Notes: generated from the sequence alone by a model not told the origin. A stretch of 64,000 bases of DNA from Chitinophaga skermanii (GCF_003259335.1 NZ_QLLL01000002.1:585885-649884), one strand, 5' to 3'. Shown: positions 1-10,399, counted from the stretch's first letter. Made by a program: numbers and translations.

Positions 1-2142
1 TATCTTTCTCGTTTCCACTTACCGATGCACTGTTGTTGTAATCGCCTGTTGGGTTTACAATCGCCGTGATCGTTAATGTATTTGTAACGTTGATGCTTTG
101 TGTTCCAATATTCCAAATACCTGTTGCGGCATCGTAAGTACCAGCTGTTACAGTACTTGATTTATACGTGTAGCCAGATTTCAATTGCTCAGTTACCGTA
201 ACACCCGTTGCAGTACTTGGACCAGCGTTCGTTACGTTCACAGTGAACATTACTTCTGAACCTGCATCCGGTGTAGCGTTGTCTATTGTTTTCACGATCG
301 ACAATTCTGCTACTGGTACTGGTACAGGGGTTACGCTTGAAGTATTATTGTTTGTTACGATTTCTTTTTCGGTTGCACTGATCGTAGCCGTGTTCGTGTA
401 AATACCCGTTGCATTTACAGTAGCTACAACCGTTAATGTTTCTTCTGCATCTTTCGCTAAAGTACCGATCGTCCATACTCCAGCAGTGTAAGTACCTACG
501 GTTGGTGTAGCGCTTACTAAAGTATAACCTGTTGGTAAGGCATCATTCACTGCCGTGTTTGTTGCATCACTTGGACCGGCATTGGTAGCCTTAATAGTGA
601 AGGTTACGTTCTTGCCTACATCCGGTGTACTGTTATTCACCGTTTTCACCACTGCCACATCTACTAATGGAACGCGGGTTACTGTTACTGAACTTGTGTT
701 GTTCGTAGTAACTGGGTCGTGTTCTGTTGCGCTGATCGTAGCTGTATTTACATAAGTACCACTTGCATTTACAATGGCTTTGATGGTAATCGATGCGGTA
801 GCATCATTCGCCAATGTACCGATTGTCCATACACCTGTAGAAGCGTCGTAGTTACTAGAATTGCTGCTTACGAATGTGAAGCCGCTTGGCAATGCATCGT
901 TTACTACCACGTTCGTAGCTGTACTTACGCCATTATTAGAAGCCGTGAGGGTGAAGTTCACTTCACTACCGGCGTCGGCGGTTGCATGATCTACCGTTTT
1001 CACTACTGCTACATCTGCTATTGGGCGAACAGTTGGTGTTGTAATGGTCGACTCATCGTCACTACCATCTGTATCTTTTTCGTTACCTTCCACAACAGCA
1101 CTATTGCTGTAATCGCCTGTTGGGTTTACAACGGCCGTGATCGTTAATGTATTTGTAATGTTGATGTTCTGTGTTCCAATGTTCCAAATACCTGTAGCAG
1201 CATCGTAAGTACCTGCTGTTACAGTACTTGATTTATACGTGTAACCAGATTTCAATTGCTCTGTTACTTTCACTCCCGTTGCCGTGCTTGGACCAGCGTT
1301 CGTTACGTTCACAGTGAACACTACCTCTGAACCCGCATCCGGTGTAGCGTTGTCTATTGTTTTCACGATCGACAATTCTGCTACTGGTACTGGTACAGGG
1401 GTTACACTTGAAGTATTATTGCTTGTTACGATTTCTTTCTCTGTTGCACTAATTGTAGCTGTGTTAGTGTAAGAACCTGTTGCATTTACAGTAGCTACAA
1501 TCGTTAATGTTTCTTCTGCATCTTTCGCTAAAGTACCGATCGTCCATACTCCGGCAGTGTATGTACCTGCTGTTGGCGTTGCGCTTACTAAGGAATAACC
1601 TGTTGGTAAGGCATCGTTCACTACTGTGTTCGTTGCTGTACTTGGACCTGCATTAGTAGCCTTAATAGTAAAGGTTACGTTCTTGCCAACATCCGGCGTG
1701 CTGTTATTCACCGTTTTCACCACTGCCACATCTACTAATGGAACGCGGGTTACTGTTACTGAACTTGTATTGTTCGTAGTAACTGGGTCGTGTTCTGTTG
1801 CGGTGATCGTAGCTGTATTTACATAAGTACCACTTGCATTTACAAGCGCTTTGACGGTAATCGATGCGGTAGCATCTTTCGCCAATGTACCAATCGTCCA
1901 TACACCTGTTGAAACGTCGTAGTTATTAGATGTGCTGCTTACGAATGTAAAGCCGGTTGGCAATACATCATTTACCACCACGTTCGTAGCTGTACTAACA
2001 CCATGGTTGATGGCAGTTAAGGTGAAGTTTACTTCGCTACCTGCATCTGCTGTTGTACTGTCTACCGTTTTCACAATTTCCAAGTCTGCAATAGGACGTA
2101 CAACAGGTGTAGTAATAACTGCTTTATTATTAGTGGTATCGC
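1..2142 (-). repeat. Two tandem copies of a 1071-bp higher-order repeat (3 DUF11 modules each)
   Basis: Bases 1-1071 and 1072-2142 align in register with a 1071-bp offset; for example cgttaatgtatttgta occurs at 71 and at 1142. 1071 bp is exactly 357 codons, or three 119-residue modules, so the reading frame is preserved. Similarity is very high over about 30-900 and falls off towards 1071. The modules after 2142 are clearly more diverged, which points to a recent in-frame duplication whose further copies may lie left of the window. Confidence 0.9.
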
Positions 2143-4903
2143 TTTCTTTTTCGTTACCGGAAATGATGGCACTATTGTTATAGTCGCCCGTTGGATTCAC
2201 TGTAGCAACTATTGTTAATGTTTCTGATGTACCACTCGGTAAACTATTGATCGTCCATATACCCGTGGTAGCATTGTAACTGCTGGCACCCGTGGTTGCC
2301 GTATTACCCAGGAAAGTATAACCGCTTAACAAGGTATCTACCACTTTCACTCCTGTTGCATCACTTGGACCATTGTTCGTAGCCGTTAATGTGAAGGTGA
2401 TCGTAGCACCCGCATCTGGAGTTGCATTGATAATTGTTTTAGTAATAGCTAAGTCGGTTACAGGAACAGGCACAGGCGTAACGCTAGCCGTATCGTTCAC
2501 CAAGTTGGTTTGTTTCTCGGTGACAAATATTTGTGCTGCGTTTTTATAATCGCCTGTTGGGTTTACGGTGGCATCTACTGTTAATGTAGCCGTTTCACCA
2601 TTTGTTAATGTACCGATGCTCCATACACCTGCAGTATATGCACCTTTGGATGCTGTGGCGCTTACAAATGTATAACCACTAGGCAATGCATCTTCCACAG
2701 ATACGACCGTGGCAGTACTAGGCCCGTTATTTGTAGCTGCTATTGTAAATCGTACTGTTGCACCTACGTCGGGAGTTGTATTATTAACCGACTTCTGTAC
2801 GGCTACATCTACCACTGGCACAACGGTTACACTTACACTGTCTCTATTATTATGCAGTACTGGATCTTTCTCAGTTGCCGAGATCATTGCTTTATTGAGG
2901 TATTCGCCCGCAGGTTTTACTGTTGCACGGATCTTCAACTCGGCACTAGCACCACTTTCCAAACTATCAATCGCCCAAATGCCCGTTGTAGCATTGTATG
3001 CATTTGTAGGCGTACTACTTACAAAGGTGTAACCAGCAGGAAGCGTATCGGTTACAACAACGTTATGTGCTGTACTTAAGCCATCATTCGTAGCGGTTAA
3101 TGTAAACACCAATTCGTTACCGGCGTCGATAGTTGTACTATCCACCGTTTTGGAAATCTTCACATCGGCAACAGGAATAACAGCAGTTGGTGCTGCTGAG
3201 GCTTTATTATTGGTTACATCGTTGTCTTTCTCGTTACCAGAAACGTAAGCCGTATTAGTATATATACCGCTTGGTTTCACGGTGGCAGGAATGGTTAATG
3301 TTACCGATTCACCCACAGACAAGTTACCAATATTCCAAGTACCCGTTGAACGCGTATAAGTACCTTTCGATGGGATCGTTCCCACTACATCATACCCACT
3401 CATCAAGGTATCTTTCACGATAACACCTGTTGCATTACTCAAACCATTATTCGTTACTGTTACCACGAAGTTCACATCCGAATTTACTTCCGGTGTAAGG
3501 TTATCGATGGTTTTCGTTACTGCAAGGTCTGCCACCGGCACCGGTGTTAAGGTAGAAGATGCCGCGTTATTGGTGGTAGATGATTCTTTTGTTGAGGTAG
3601 TAATATCTACCCTATTCATGTATGTACTATTGCCTAATACTTTTGCCACAAAGGTCATGGTTACTTCTTCATCTTTCGCCAATGAGCCAATGCTCCATGT
3701 AGTACCGGTATACGTACCTTTCGATACAGTTGCACTCACGAATGTTAAGCCTGCCGGTATCGATTCCGTTACGCTTACATTCTCCGCGGTGCTTAAACCA
3801 TAATTCTTAGCAGTTATGGTAAAGGTAGCATTATCACCTACATCCGGTGTTGCATTTGTTGTTGTTTTAGACACTGATACATCTGCTACGGGAACAGGTA
3901 CTACCGAAATACGGCCAGTATCGTTCGTTGCATTGTTATCACCAATGGTACTAGCATTTTTCAAGTAAGCCGTGTTCTCATAATTGCCCGATGCCAGTAC
4001 TTTCGCACTTATTGTTAAGGTTTTACTAGCACCTGCTGCTAAGTTAGGGATGTACCATTCACCCATCGAGTAAGATGTGCCGGAAGAAGGGTTGTTAGTT
4101 ACATACTCGTAACCACTTGGTAACACTTCCTGTACCCAGAAAGCATTTACATCACCACCTTCATTTTTAGCGGTAATAGTGAAGGTAACATTTGTACCTA
4201 CGTCTGGTGTAGCATTATTCACTGTTTTGGTGATGGCAATATCCGGGCGGTTAATAGTTACCGGGGTTGGCGTAGCATCATCAAAAGCAAACCCGTCGCC
4301 ATCGGCGTCGGGGTCTGTTCCATTGGTTGAAACGTCTATTACTGTACCGTTATCGGTATTACCAAAAGCGGTAGCTGTATTATTGCGTGTACCGAAGTTC
4401 AGCCCGGCATTTACATTCACCACTACCGTAATTGTAGCGGTTGCGCCAGCGGCTAAAGTACTGGAAGCTGCATTTAACAATCCCGGCTTAGCTGCTGTAC
4501 CGTCGAAGTTCGCAACAGTAGTAGCGGCTAGACCATTCGTTGCTGTTATACTCGTAATACTATAGGTAAGCGGTGATGGGAAAGTATTCGTTAATGTATC
4601 TCGCACTTGGATACCCGTTAACGCTGCACTACCGTAATTCTTCACACGGAATGTATACGTTACATCGTAGGTACCATTCGATTTCAACCCACTAATAGTG
4701 GCCGCTTTCGCTAAGCCAATAGCCGGGAAGTTTACCGTTACGTTCGAGATGTCGGATACCGCGGTGTTGTTCACCGTGGCTGTTCCTTTTGCACCCGTAG
4801 TATTCTTATACGGGCCGTATTTCGTTTGCGCGCGAAGGGCGCTTGCTGTGCCAAATACAAGCAGGCATAGCAGTAATATTTTGCTAGGGATAGCGATTTT
4901 CAT
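1..4903 (-). CDS. Giant DUF11-repeat surface protein (3' end beyond window)
   Basis: The minus-strand reading frame is open from an ATG at 4903 to the left edge, so at least 1634 residues are present and the C-terminus is missing. A signal peptide (MKIAIPSKILLLCLLVFGTA) is followed by a non-repeated domain, a calcium-loop-like DPDADGDG stretch and about 12 DUF11 modules of about 119 residues. Each module opens with a form of ADVSVSKT..NATPDVG and contains a TNTAxV-type strand. DUF11 proteins are secreted or wall-linked stalks; an adhesive or matrix role here is inference. The gene starts 22 bases after the previous minus-strand gene stops, so the two are probably co-transcribed. Modules near the left edge are almost identical at DNA level. 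A T9SS sorting domain may lie outside the window. Confidence 0.9.
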   Translation of the reverse strand, partial: MKIAIPSKILLLCLLVFGTASALRAQTKYGPYKNTTGAKGTATVNNTAVSDISNVTVNFPAIGLAKAATISGLKSNGTYDVTYTFRVKNYGSAALTGIQVRDTLTNTFPSPLTYSITSITATNGLAATTVANFDGTAAKPGLLNAASSTLAAGATATITVVVNVNAGLNFGTRNNTATAFGNTDNGTVIDVSTNGTDPDADGDGFAFDDATPTPVTINRPDIAITKTVNNATPDVGTNVTFTITAKNEGGDVNAFWVQEVLPSGYEYVTNNPSSGTSYSMGEWYIPNLAAGASKTLTISAKVLASGNYENTAYLKNASTIGDNNATNDTGRISVVPVPVADVSVSKTTTNATPDVGDNATFTITAKNYGLSTAENVSVTESIPAGLTFVSATVSKGTYTGTTWSIGSLAKDEEVTMTFVAKVLGNSTYMNRVDITTSTKESSTTNNAASSTLTPVPVADLAVTKTIDNLTPEVNSDVNFVVTVTNNGLSNATGVIVKDTLMSGYDVVGTIPSKGTYTRSTGTWNIGNLSVGESVTLTIPATVKPSGIYTNTAYVSGNEKDNDVTNNKASAAPTAVIPVADVKISKTVDSTTIDAGNELVFTLTATNDGLSTAHNVVVTDTLPAGYTFVSSTPTNAYNATTGIWAIDSLESGASAELKIRATVKPAGEYLNKAMISATEKDPVLHNNRDSVSVTVVPVVDVAVQKSVNNTTPDVGATVRFTIAATNNGPSTATVVSVEDALPSGYTFVSATASKGAYTAGVWSIGTLTNGETATLTVDATVNPTGDYKNAAQIFVTEKQTNLVNDTASVTPVPVPVTDLAITKTIINATPDAGATITFTLTATNNGPSDATGVKVVDTLLSGYTFLGNTATTGASSYNATTGIWTINSLPSGTSETLTIVATVNPTGDYNNSAIISGNEKESDTTNNKAVITTPVVRPIADLEIVKTVDSTTADAGSEVNFTLTAINHGVSTATNVVVNDVLPTGFTFVSSTSNNYDVSTGVWTIGTLAKDATASITVKALVNASGTYVNTATITATEHDPVTTNNTSSVTVTRVPLVDVAVVKTVNNSTPDVGKNVTFTIKATNAGPSTATNTVVNDALPTGYSLVSATPTAGTYTAGVWTIGTLAKDAEETLTIVATVNATGSYTNTATISATEKEIVTSNNTSSVTPVPVPVAELSIVKTIDNATPDAGSEVVFTVNVTNAGPSTATGVKVTEQLKSGYTYKSSTVTAGTYDAATGIWNIGTQNINITNTLTITAVVNPTGDYSNSAVVEGNEKDTDGSDDESTITTPTVRPIADVAVVKTVDHATADAGSEVNFTLTASNNGVSTATNVVVNDALPSGFTFVSSNSSNYDASTGVWTIGTLANDATASITIKAIVNASGTYVNTATISATEHDPVTTNNTSSVTVTRVPLVDVAVVKTVNNSTPDVGKNVTFTIKATNAGPSDATNTAVNDALPTGYTLVSATPTVGTYTAGVWTIGTLAKDAEETLTVVATVNATGIYTNTATISATEKEIVTNNNTSSVTPVPVPVAELSIVKTIDNATPDAGSEVMFTVNVTNAGPSTATGVTVTEQLKSGYTYKSSTVTAGTYDAATGIWNIGTQSINVTNTLTITAIVNPTGDYNNSASVSGNEKD

Positions 4904-4925
4904 AATGCCAGGTATAAGGGGTTCG

Positions 4926-7900
4926 CTAGTTTAGATTTACTTTAACAATAACTGTGATCGTAGCAGATGCAGATGCCGCCAAAGTAGCACCACTACTCAA
5001 TAAATTAACATTCGTTCTTCCGTCGAATGCTGCATTTACCGAGGTGCTTAAAGGACCGGTTGCAGTAACACTCTGAACAGCGAAACTCTTCGCATCTTTA
5101 AATACACCGGTCAAATCATCTGTCACCTGTACATCATTCACCTCAATCTTACTGCCCGGGTTACTTACGTTGAAAGTGAAAGTCACATTGTAACTACCAT
5201 CCGCATTTTGGATAGGTGTACTTGCGCTTTTCGCTACTGCAATTCTACAATCTTCTACTTCTACTGTTGTGTAGGCTGTTGAAGCAGGACAAACACCATT
5301 GCTGATCGTCCACATATATTGATAAGTACCCGCCTGCGCGCCATTTAAATTGGCATTATGCTGATTAGGGTTACTGAAAGTTGTTGTTGTAGATGGACCC
5401 GATACAAAACTCCATGTACCCGTGCCTTTTGTTGGATTGTTACCATTCAACACAACAGGTGCATATAAACATGCTTGTACAGTACCTGCTGTTGTGGCTG
5501 TGGTTGGTTGATCCCATACACGTACGGTTAATGTATCGCTGCTGGTACAACTTCCATTCGTAATCGTCCACCTTACCCTATGCACACCTTCATTCAATCC
5601 CAACATACTTGTAAATGGAGTTGTAGGAGAGGTAATTATTGCATTACTTGGATTATCAACCCATGCCCACTCACCTGTTTCAGTGGCATTCGGGTTACTA
5701 CCGATTAAATTCAAAGCAGCACCACTACCCGTGTTACAAAGGTTCAAATTAGAACCTGCTACATTACCATTGGCTGTAGTAGCCGGCAATGATGTTACCA
5801 CCACTTGCACATCATCTGTTTTCACTGCGCAACCTGCACCATTCGACACCGTCCAACGGAATACATACGTACCCGGAACCGTATTTAATACCTGGGTGGT
5901 AGCTGAATTCGGCATATCAAATGTTGGCGTATTAGGCCCCGATACAAGCGACCATGTACCAATACCTACGGCCGGTTCAACACCTGCCATGAAGATCTTT
6001 TGTGTACAGCCGTTTACTTGGTCAACACCTGCATCCGCGTTAGATGGTTCTTTGGTAACCACTACGCGTACTACGTCGCCCGTAACCGAACAGTTACCAT
6101 TGCGTACCGTCCATTTGAAAATATAAGTACCTACTACCAAACCATTGATGTTCGTGGTAGGACTGGTTGAAGCTGTAAATGTGGGAGCAGTAGAACCCGA
6201 AGGGCGAACATCTGTTGTCCATGTACCGGTACCTACAGTTGGGGTAATAGCCGCCATCGTTGCACTACGCGTGGTAGCAGCAGTTGCCAAACACAAAGCT
6301 TGATCAGGCCCAGCATCAGCTACAGAAGCCGGTGCACTATTCACCACGGTAATTTCTTTATAAGAAGTGGCGCAGTTCGCTGTTGCAGGAATCGTATAAC
6401 GGAATACATAAGTACCAGGTGTCATACCGGTTACTACAGCAGCATTATTGGCTGTTCTTGTAATAGTGGAGGAAGGACCAGAAGTTTGTGTCCATGTACC
6501 CGTACTGCTTTCATTACCGGTTAAGGTGGTGGTGTTCACATTACACAAGTTTTGGTTACCAGCCGGGATGTCTGCCGATTGGTTCACTGTAACGGTAACA
6601 GTAGAAGTACTAGGCGGACAGTTTGGAGAACCTACGGCTGTCCATCTGAACACATACGTACCATATTTTAAAGCACCGATCGCTGCTTGTGGGTTATTGA
6701 TACCTGTAATAGTTGGTGTGGAAGGACCGCTTACCACGCTCCACGTACCTGTACCATTTGTAATGGTATTCGCATTCAAATTACTTGTTGTTACATCACA
6801 CACTTCAAAATTAGTACCTGCATTTGCTTGTGTAGGTGGTGTTGCAAATTCAATTTTCACATCACTTGTTTCAGTTGGGCATGCACCATTCGTAATAGTC
6901 CAACGGAAAGCATATCTACCATCTGTTACATTGGTAACAGTGGTTGTATTAGAAGAAGGGTTTGTAATGATAATACCACCCGGACCTTCCACTTGCGACC
7001 AAGTACCTACACCCACTGTAGGCACATTCCCTGATAAGTTAATCACGGTTTGACCGCACAATGTTTGATTTGTACCGGCCACAGATTTAGAAGTAGCATC
7101 CGACACGGTTACTAATACAGTATCGCGTGTTGGGATACAAAGGTTTCTCGACAATACCCACTCAAATACATATGTACCTGGTTGCACAGCCGTTACTGTT
7201 GTATTATATAATGAAGGATTTGTAATTGTTCCTGTAGGGCCACTTACTTTCGTCCATGTACCTGCTTCACCATTCGTAGGTTGGTTACCTGCTAAAGTGA
7301 AGGTTACACTGTTTCTAGCCAAACACTGGTCGGGGCCCGCTACTGCTTGTTTAGGACCAGCAGTGTTGGAAGTAGTTACTTTTACGGTAGCATTGTTTTG
7401 CGCACAAGCGTTGCGAATATTCCATGTAAAAGTGTATTCCCTATTAGCCGTCATACCGTTTACCACAGCACGCGGATCATTTACACTAGAGAAAGTGGGG
7501 CCTGTGGGTGAAACACTCCATGTACCGGTTTCATTCAGCACAGGTGTATTTCCTGTTAAGATATAAGGCGTACCGTTACAGATCGTTACATTCTCACCTG
7601 CTGCAGCAGCAGTAGGCGTTGTATTCGCTACTACTACTTGTACATCTGATTGCTGGTTAGGACAACCCACGTTACCAGAAATAATCCAACGGAAAGTATA
7701 TACACCATTGGTTAAACCGGAAATTAAAGTGGTAGGATCTGCTTTATCGGCCATCACCGCTGTATTCGGACCAGCTACTTGCGACCATGTACCTTTACCA
7801 TTTACCGGTACGTTACCGGCTAAATGGGTTTCATATACATTACATGCTAATACTTGGCGTGTACCTGCGTTAGATGCTGTGGGTGTTTTTGATACTTCAA

Positions 7901-9332
7901 TATACACATCGGCAAAAGCATCGGAACAACCGCCGTTACCATTATTAGTTGTATTGCGAATACGTACTACATATGTACCAGGCACCGTTAAACCGTTCAC
8001 AGCAATAGGACTGGTAGCATTTGTATAAGCCGTTGTTCCTGTTGAACCACCCAAAGTAGAACCGGCAGGACCGCTAATTAACGACCATTGGCGTTGGTTA
8101 CCTCCTGTAAATGTAAATGGCACACTCACATTCGTTACATCACAAGCCGCAATAATTGGAGAGCTTGCTGTAACGGTAGGAGGCGTAGTATAGTTAATGG
8201 TAACAGTGTTAGAAGAAGCACAACCTGTTACGGAGTTTTGAATTCTATAAGTAAATACACTTGTAGACCCATTCAAACCTGTTACTTCTGTACTAGGTGA
8301 ATTAGGAGAAGAGATTGTACCTACACCCGAAGTTCTAGTCCATGTAACCACTTCGTTTGTATAAGAAGGTGATACACCTGTTAATACAGTCGACGTTCTA
8401 CCATCGCAATAAGTTAAAGTACTGGCACCTACGTTGGTTACCGATTGTGTACCTGCCGGTACTGTGATAGTAACTTCTGCAGATCCATTCACACAATTAC
8501 CTGTAACCGTCCAACGGAACACGTATGTTCCTTCGATTAGGTTAGAGATGCCCGTGTTGTTTTGGTTCTTATTGGCGATTGTTGCTTTGTTTGGACCACT
8601 TACCATCGTCCATGTACCAATCTGCCCATTCACACCTGTACCTGCATACGAACCTGCTAAAGTAGCAGATTGCGTAGAAGTGTAACAATTGGAAAGTGAT
8701 TGGTTAGGACCGGCTGTAACAGGCGATACACCTGCGCCATTGCTAATTACAACGTCGTCGGTAGAAACACAAGAATTGCTTGAACTGGTGATGGTCCAAC
8801 GCAAAGTGGTGTTGCCGGCATTCGTGGTACTAACCGTGATAGGTAATTCGTTTTTGTTCCTGTTACCAGATGTGAAGGATACACTGTTGCCGCTAACCGT
8901 TGTCCAAGTACCGGTTTCACCGGCTGCTACTGCATTCCCAAAAACGGTTGCAGCAGAAGGACATACGATCATATCCGGGCCGGCATTGGCCGTTGTTAAC
9001 CGGTGCGTCGTATATACAACTTCATCAAAAATTAAGGAACCGTCCACACATTTCGAAGACAATCTAAACCGGTAAGTGTTACCTGGCGAATAGCCTGTAA
9101 CGGCGGTGTTTAAACTGGTAGGGCTCGTAATTGTAACTGTTGGGCCACCTACTTGCGACCATACAGGAGCCTCGGCCACAAGGCCGCTCGAAGTGCCAGC
9201 CAAAGTAAACGGCTGGTTGGGACATACGGAGGTAGCTACACCTGCGTTGATGGTACAGTTTTGTCCATTTGCATTCAGTGCTCCTAATATTAGCACAAAT
9301 ACTAATATTAGTAAGCGAAATCTTACTGTCAT
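4926..9332 (-). CDS. Secreted protein with about 15 PKD/Ig-like modules and a DUF11-like C-terminal domain
   Basis: 1468 residues with a signal peptide ending near ANGQ. The body is about 15 imperfect modules of 85-95 residues with the pattern AGxDQxLC ... GTWxxVSGP ... TxVTGLxxGTYxFRWTIxNGxC, each with a conserved Cys pair and a TDDVxVxV strand. Such modules are common in Bacteroidota surface proteins and form beta-sandwich stalks. The last about 105 residues, from CRIAVAK to VNLN, are a DUF11-like domain similar to the N-terminal domain of the next gene downstream (4903 leftwards). No T9SS sorting domain is visible at the C-terminus, so anchoring or export may depend on its neighbour. An adhesin or matrix role is inference. 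Confidence 0.88.
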   Translation of the reverse strand: MTVRFRLLILVFVLILGALNANGQNCTINAGVATSVCPNQPFTLAGTSSGLVAEAPVWSQVGGPTVTITSPTSLNTAVTGYSPGNTYRFRLSSKCVDGSLIFDEVVYTTHRLTTANAGPDMIVCPSAATVFGNAVAAGETGTWTTVSGNSVSFTSGNRNKNELPITVSTTNAGNTTLRWTITSSSNSCVSTDDVVISNGAGVSPVTAGPNQSLSNCYTSTQSATLAGSYAGTGVNGQIGTWTMVSGPNKATIANKNQNNTGISNLIEGTYVFRWTVTGNCVNGSAEVTITVPAGTQSVTNVGASTLTYCDGRTSTVLTGVSPSYTNEVVTWTRTSGVGTISSPNSPSTEVTGLNGSTSVFTYRIQNSVTGCASSNTVTINYTTPPTVTASSPIIAACDVTNVSVPFTFTGGNQRQWSLISGPAGSTLGGSTGTTAYTNATSPIAVNGLTVPGTYVVRIRNTTNNGNGGCSDAFADVYIEVSKTPTASNAGTRQVLACNVYETHLAGNVPVNGKGTWSQVAGPNTAVMADKADPTTLISGLTNGVYTFRWIISGNVGCPNQQSDVQVVVANTTPTAAAAGENVTICNGTPYILTGNTPVLNETGTWSVSPTGPTFSSVNDPRAVVNGMTANREYTFTWNIRNACAQNNATVKVTTSNTAGPKQAVAGPDQCLARNSVTFTLAGNQPTNGEAGTWTKVSGPTGTITNPSLYNTTVTAVQPGTYVFEWVLSRNLCIPTRDTVLVTVSDATSKSVAGTNQTLCGQTVINLSGNVPTVGVGTWSQVEGPGGIIITNPSSNTTTVTNVTDGRYAFRWTITNGACPTETSDVKIEFATPPTQANAGTNFEVCDVTTSNLNANTITNGTGTWSVVSGPSTPTITGINNPQAAIGALKYGTYVFRWTAVGSPNCPPSTSTVTVTVNQSADIPAGNQNLCNVNTTTLTGNESSTGTWTQTSGPSSTITRTANNAAVVTGMTPGTYVFRYTIPATANCATSYKEITVVNSAPASVADAGPDQALCLATAATTRSATMAAITPTVGTGTWTTDVRPSGSTAPTFTASTSPTTNINGLVVGTYIFKWTVRNGNCSVTGDVVRVVVTKEPSNADAGVDQVNGCTQKIFMAGVEPAVGIGTWSLVSGPNTPTFDMPNSATTQVLNTVPGTYVFRWTVSNGAGCAVKTDDVQVVVTSLPATTANGNVAGSNLNLCNTGSGAALNLIGSNPNATETGEWAWVDNPSNAIITSPTTPFTSMLGLNEGVHRVRWTITNGSCTSSDTLTVRVWDQPTTATTAGTVQACLYAPVVLNGNNPTKGTGTWSFVSGPSTTTTFSNPNQHNANLNGAQAGTYQYMWTISNGVCPASTAYTTVEVEDCRIAVAKSASTPIQNADGSYNVTFTFNVSNPGSKIEVNDVQVTDDLTGVFKDAKSFAVQSVTATGPLSTSVNAAFDGRTNVNLLSSGATLAASASATITVIVKVNLN

Positions 9333-9601
9333 TACTAGTGGGGATAGGGATACTATGAAAAACTTAATATGAATCTGTTACAAATGTATAATTAATCCTA
9401 TATCTATAATACTTTATTTATGAGTTTTACAGAATATTTTTTTATAAAACTATTTAATTTATTGTTTTACAATTATTTAAACAGTAAGGAGTGTTAACAA
9501 AAAATTATTACTAGATAGGAAAGATGACAGGGCTGTTTAATTGAATTATACTTTCATAGGGGTTTTGTAAACAGTTTGTGAAGAAACTATATTGCTATCA
9601 T
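9333..9601. other. AT-rich intergenic leader, no gene seen
   Basis: AT-rich stretch between the PKD-module gene and the hairpin at 9602. Apart from the possible -7 element at 9381 I see no gene, repeat or RNA structure. Confidence 0.6.
9381..9388 (-). promoter_or_regulatory. Possible -7 element TACATTTG
   Basis: The minus strand reads TACATTTG, a match to the Bacteroidota -7 consensus TAnnTTTG, 48 bases upstream of the ATG at 9332. No TTTG is found 18-21 bases further upstream, so only half of the promoter is supported. Confidence 0.3.
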
Positions 9602-9634
9602 AAAAAAGACGCTCTTAACATGAGCGTCTTTTTT
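9602..9634 (-). terminator. Hairpin terminator
   Basis: A perfect 13-bp stem (AAAAAAGACGCTC with GAGCGTCTTTTTT) and a 7-base loop, ending in a T tract in both directions. It closes transcription of the decayed region on its right and insulates the PKD-module gene on its left. Confidence 0.85.
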
Positions 9635-9641
9635 ATGTTGA

Positions 9642-10170
9642 TTACATCCTAACTACAATTCTTTTACCACTATCAATTTCTCCTTCCCTAACCTGCTCAT
9701 TTTCCGCCAACTGTACACCTATGCTACGTAATACTTGGCTAGAACGGAAAATGGTTTCGCCCGTTACAGCATCTATGGAAACTACAGCACCAATGGAAAC
9801 ATAAAATGTGGAAGAAGAAAAATTATCATCTCTCTTAATAGTGGTCAACAACAATAATGCTGAGCGCCCCATAAGTAATCGATGATAATATGAACAGGTG
9901 TTGCTGCATGAAATTCTTTTACAGCGGCAATGAAGTCCTCTTTAGATAGCTTAGTGGAATAAGCACATCGGCGCCCCCGATTGTGTGTTTCTACCTGTAG
10001 TGATTATTTTATTGGTGCCATAATGTTTGGCTATTTGTACGGCTATCCTTCCTGTTATGCCCGTAGCGCCATTCACTAATCCTACGTCTCTTTTTTCTCT
10101 TTTACCAAGAAATCGAAATCCCATGGCAGAACCTGCTACCCCATGGGGTAATGCTACCGCAATGGAATTA
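9642..10170 (-). pseudogene. Frameshifted remnant of an MDR-family zinc-free quinone oxidoreductase
   Basis: Reading the minus strand from about 10170 gives pieces of a medium-chain dehydrogenase/reductase in changing frames. There is a GSAMGFRFLG piece, then VNGATGITGRIAVQIAKHYG (the nucleotide-binding GATGxxGxxAVQ motif). After a shift come SKEDFIAAVKEFH and HIIIDYLWG. After another shift at a run of G (near 9870) the frame reads SALLLLTTIKR ... VSIGAV ... LRSIGVQL to a stop at 9642. This order matches the C-terminal half of NADPH:quinone reductase-type proteins (VDYLWG, IGA, LRSxGxxLxG). At least two frameshifts and a missing N-terminal half make it a pseudogene. The 76-codon frame at 9642-9872 is only its last piece. 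Confidence 0.75.
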
Positions 10171-10189
10171 TATTAAAAACTGGAACGCT

Positions 10190-10383
10190 ACTTCCTTCCC
10201 TGGTTATTATCACATGCCCTTACGCATCCTTTACTAACTACAAACAGTTTCTTCGGCACATCACCTTCTCCAACAACACTGTTTTCGCAGGTACATTCAT
10301 CAATGTGAACTTACTACTAAAGTGTTCGAATGCACTTCATCTTGCGACAATATGGTTTGCAAGGTTTCACACATTTGGTTCAT
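10190..10383 (-). pseudogene. Remnant of a Crp/Fnr-family regulator (cNMP-binding N-terminus)
   Basis: From an ATG at 10383 the minus strand reads MNQMCETLQTILSQDEVHSN and stops soon after. Continuing in a second and third frame gives a HFSSKFTLMNVPAKT piece and then GEGDVPKKLFVVSKGCVRA, followed by a stop. The last piece matches the EGDxxxxLYFVxKGCxR segment of Crp/Fnr cyclic-nucleotide-binding domains, common in Bacteroidota. The helix-turn-helix part is absent and the reductase remnant begins directly after it, so this is a truncated, frameshifted relic. Confidence 0.55.
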
Positions 10384-10399
10384 CTGAAGTTTGCATAAA

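Noticed and set aside
555..9372. Many plus-strand open frames of 60-200 codons across the two giant repeat genes
   Set aside because: They run antisense to clear repeat proteins, recur with the repeat period (for example 555 and 1626), and lack any start context or domain.
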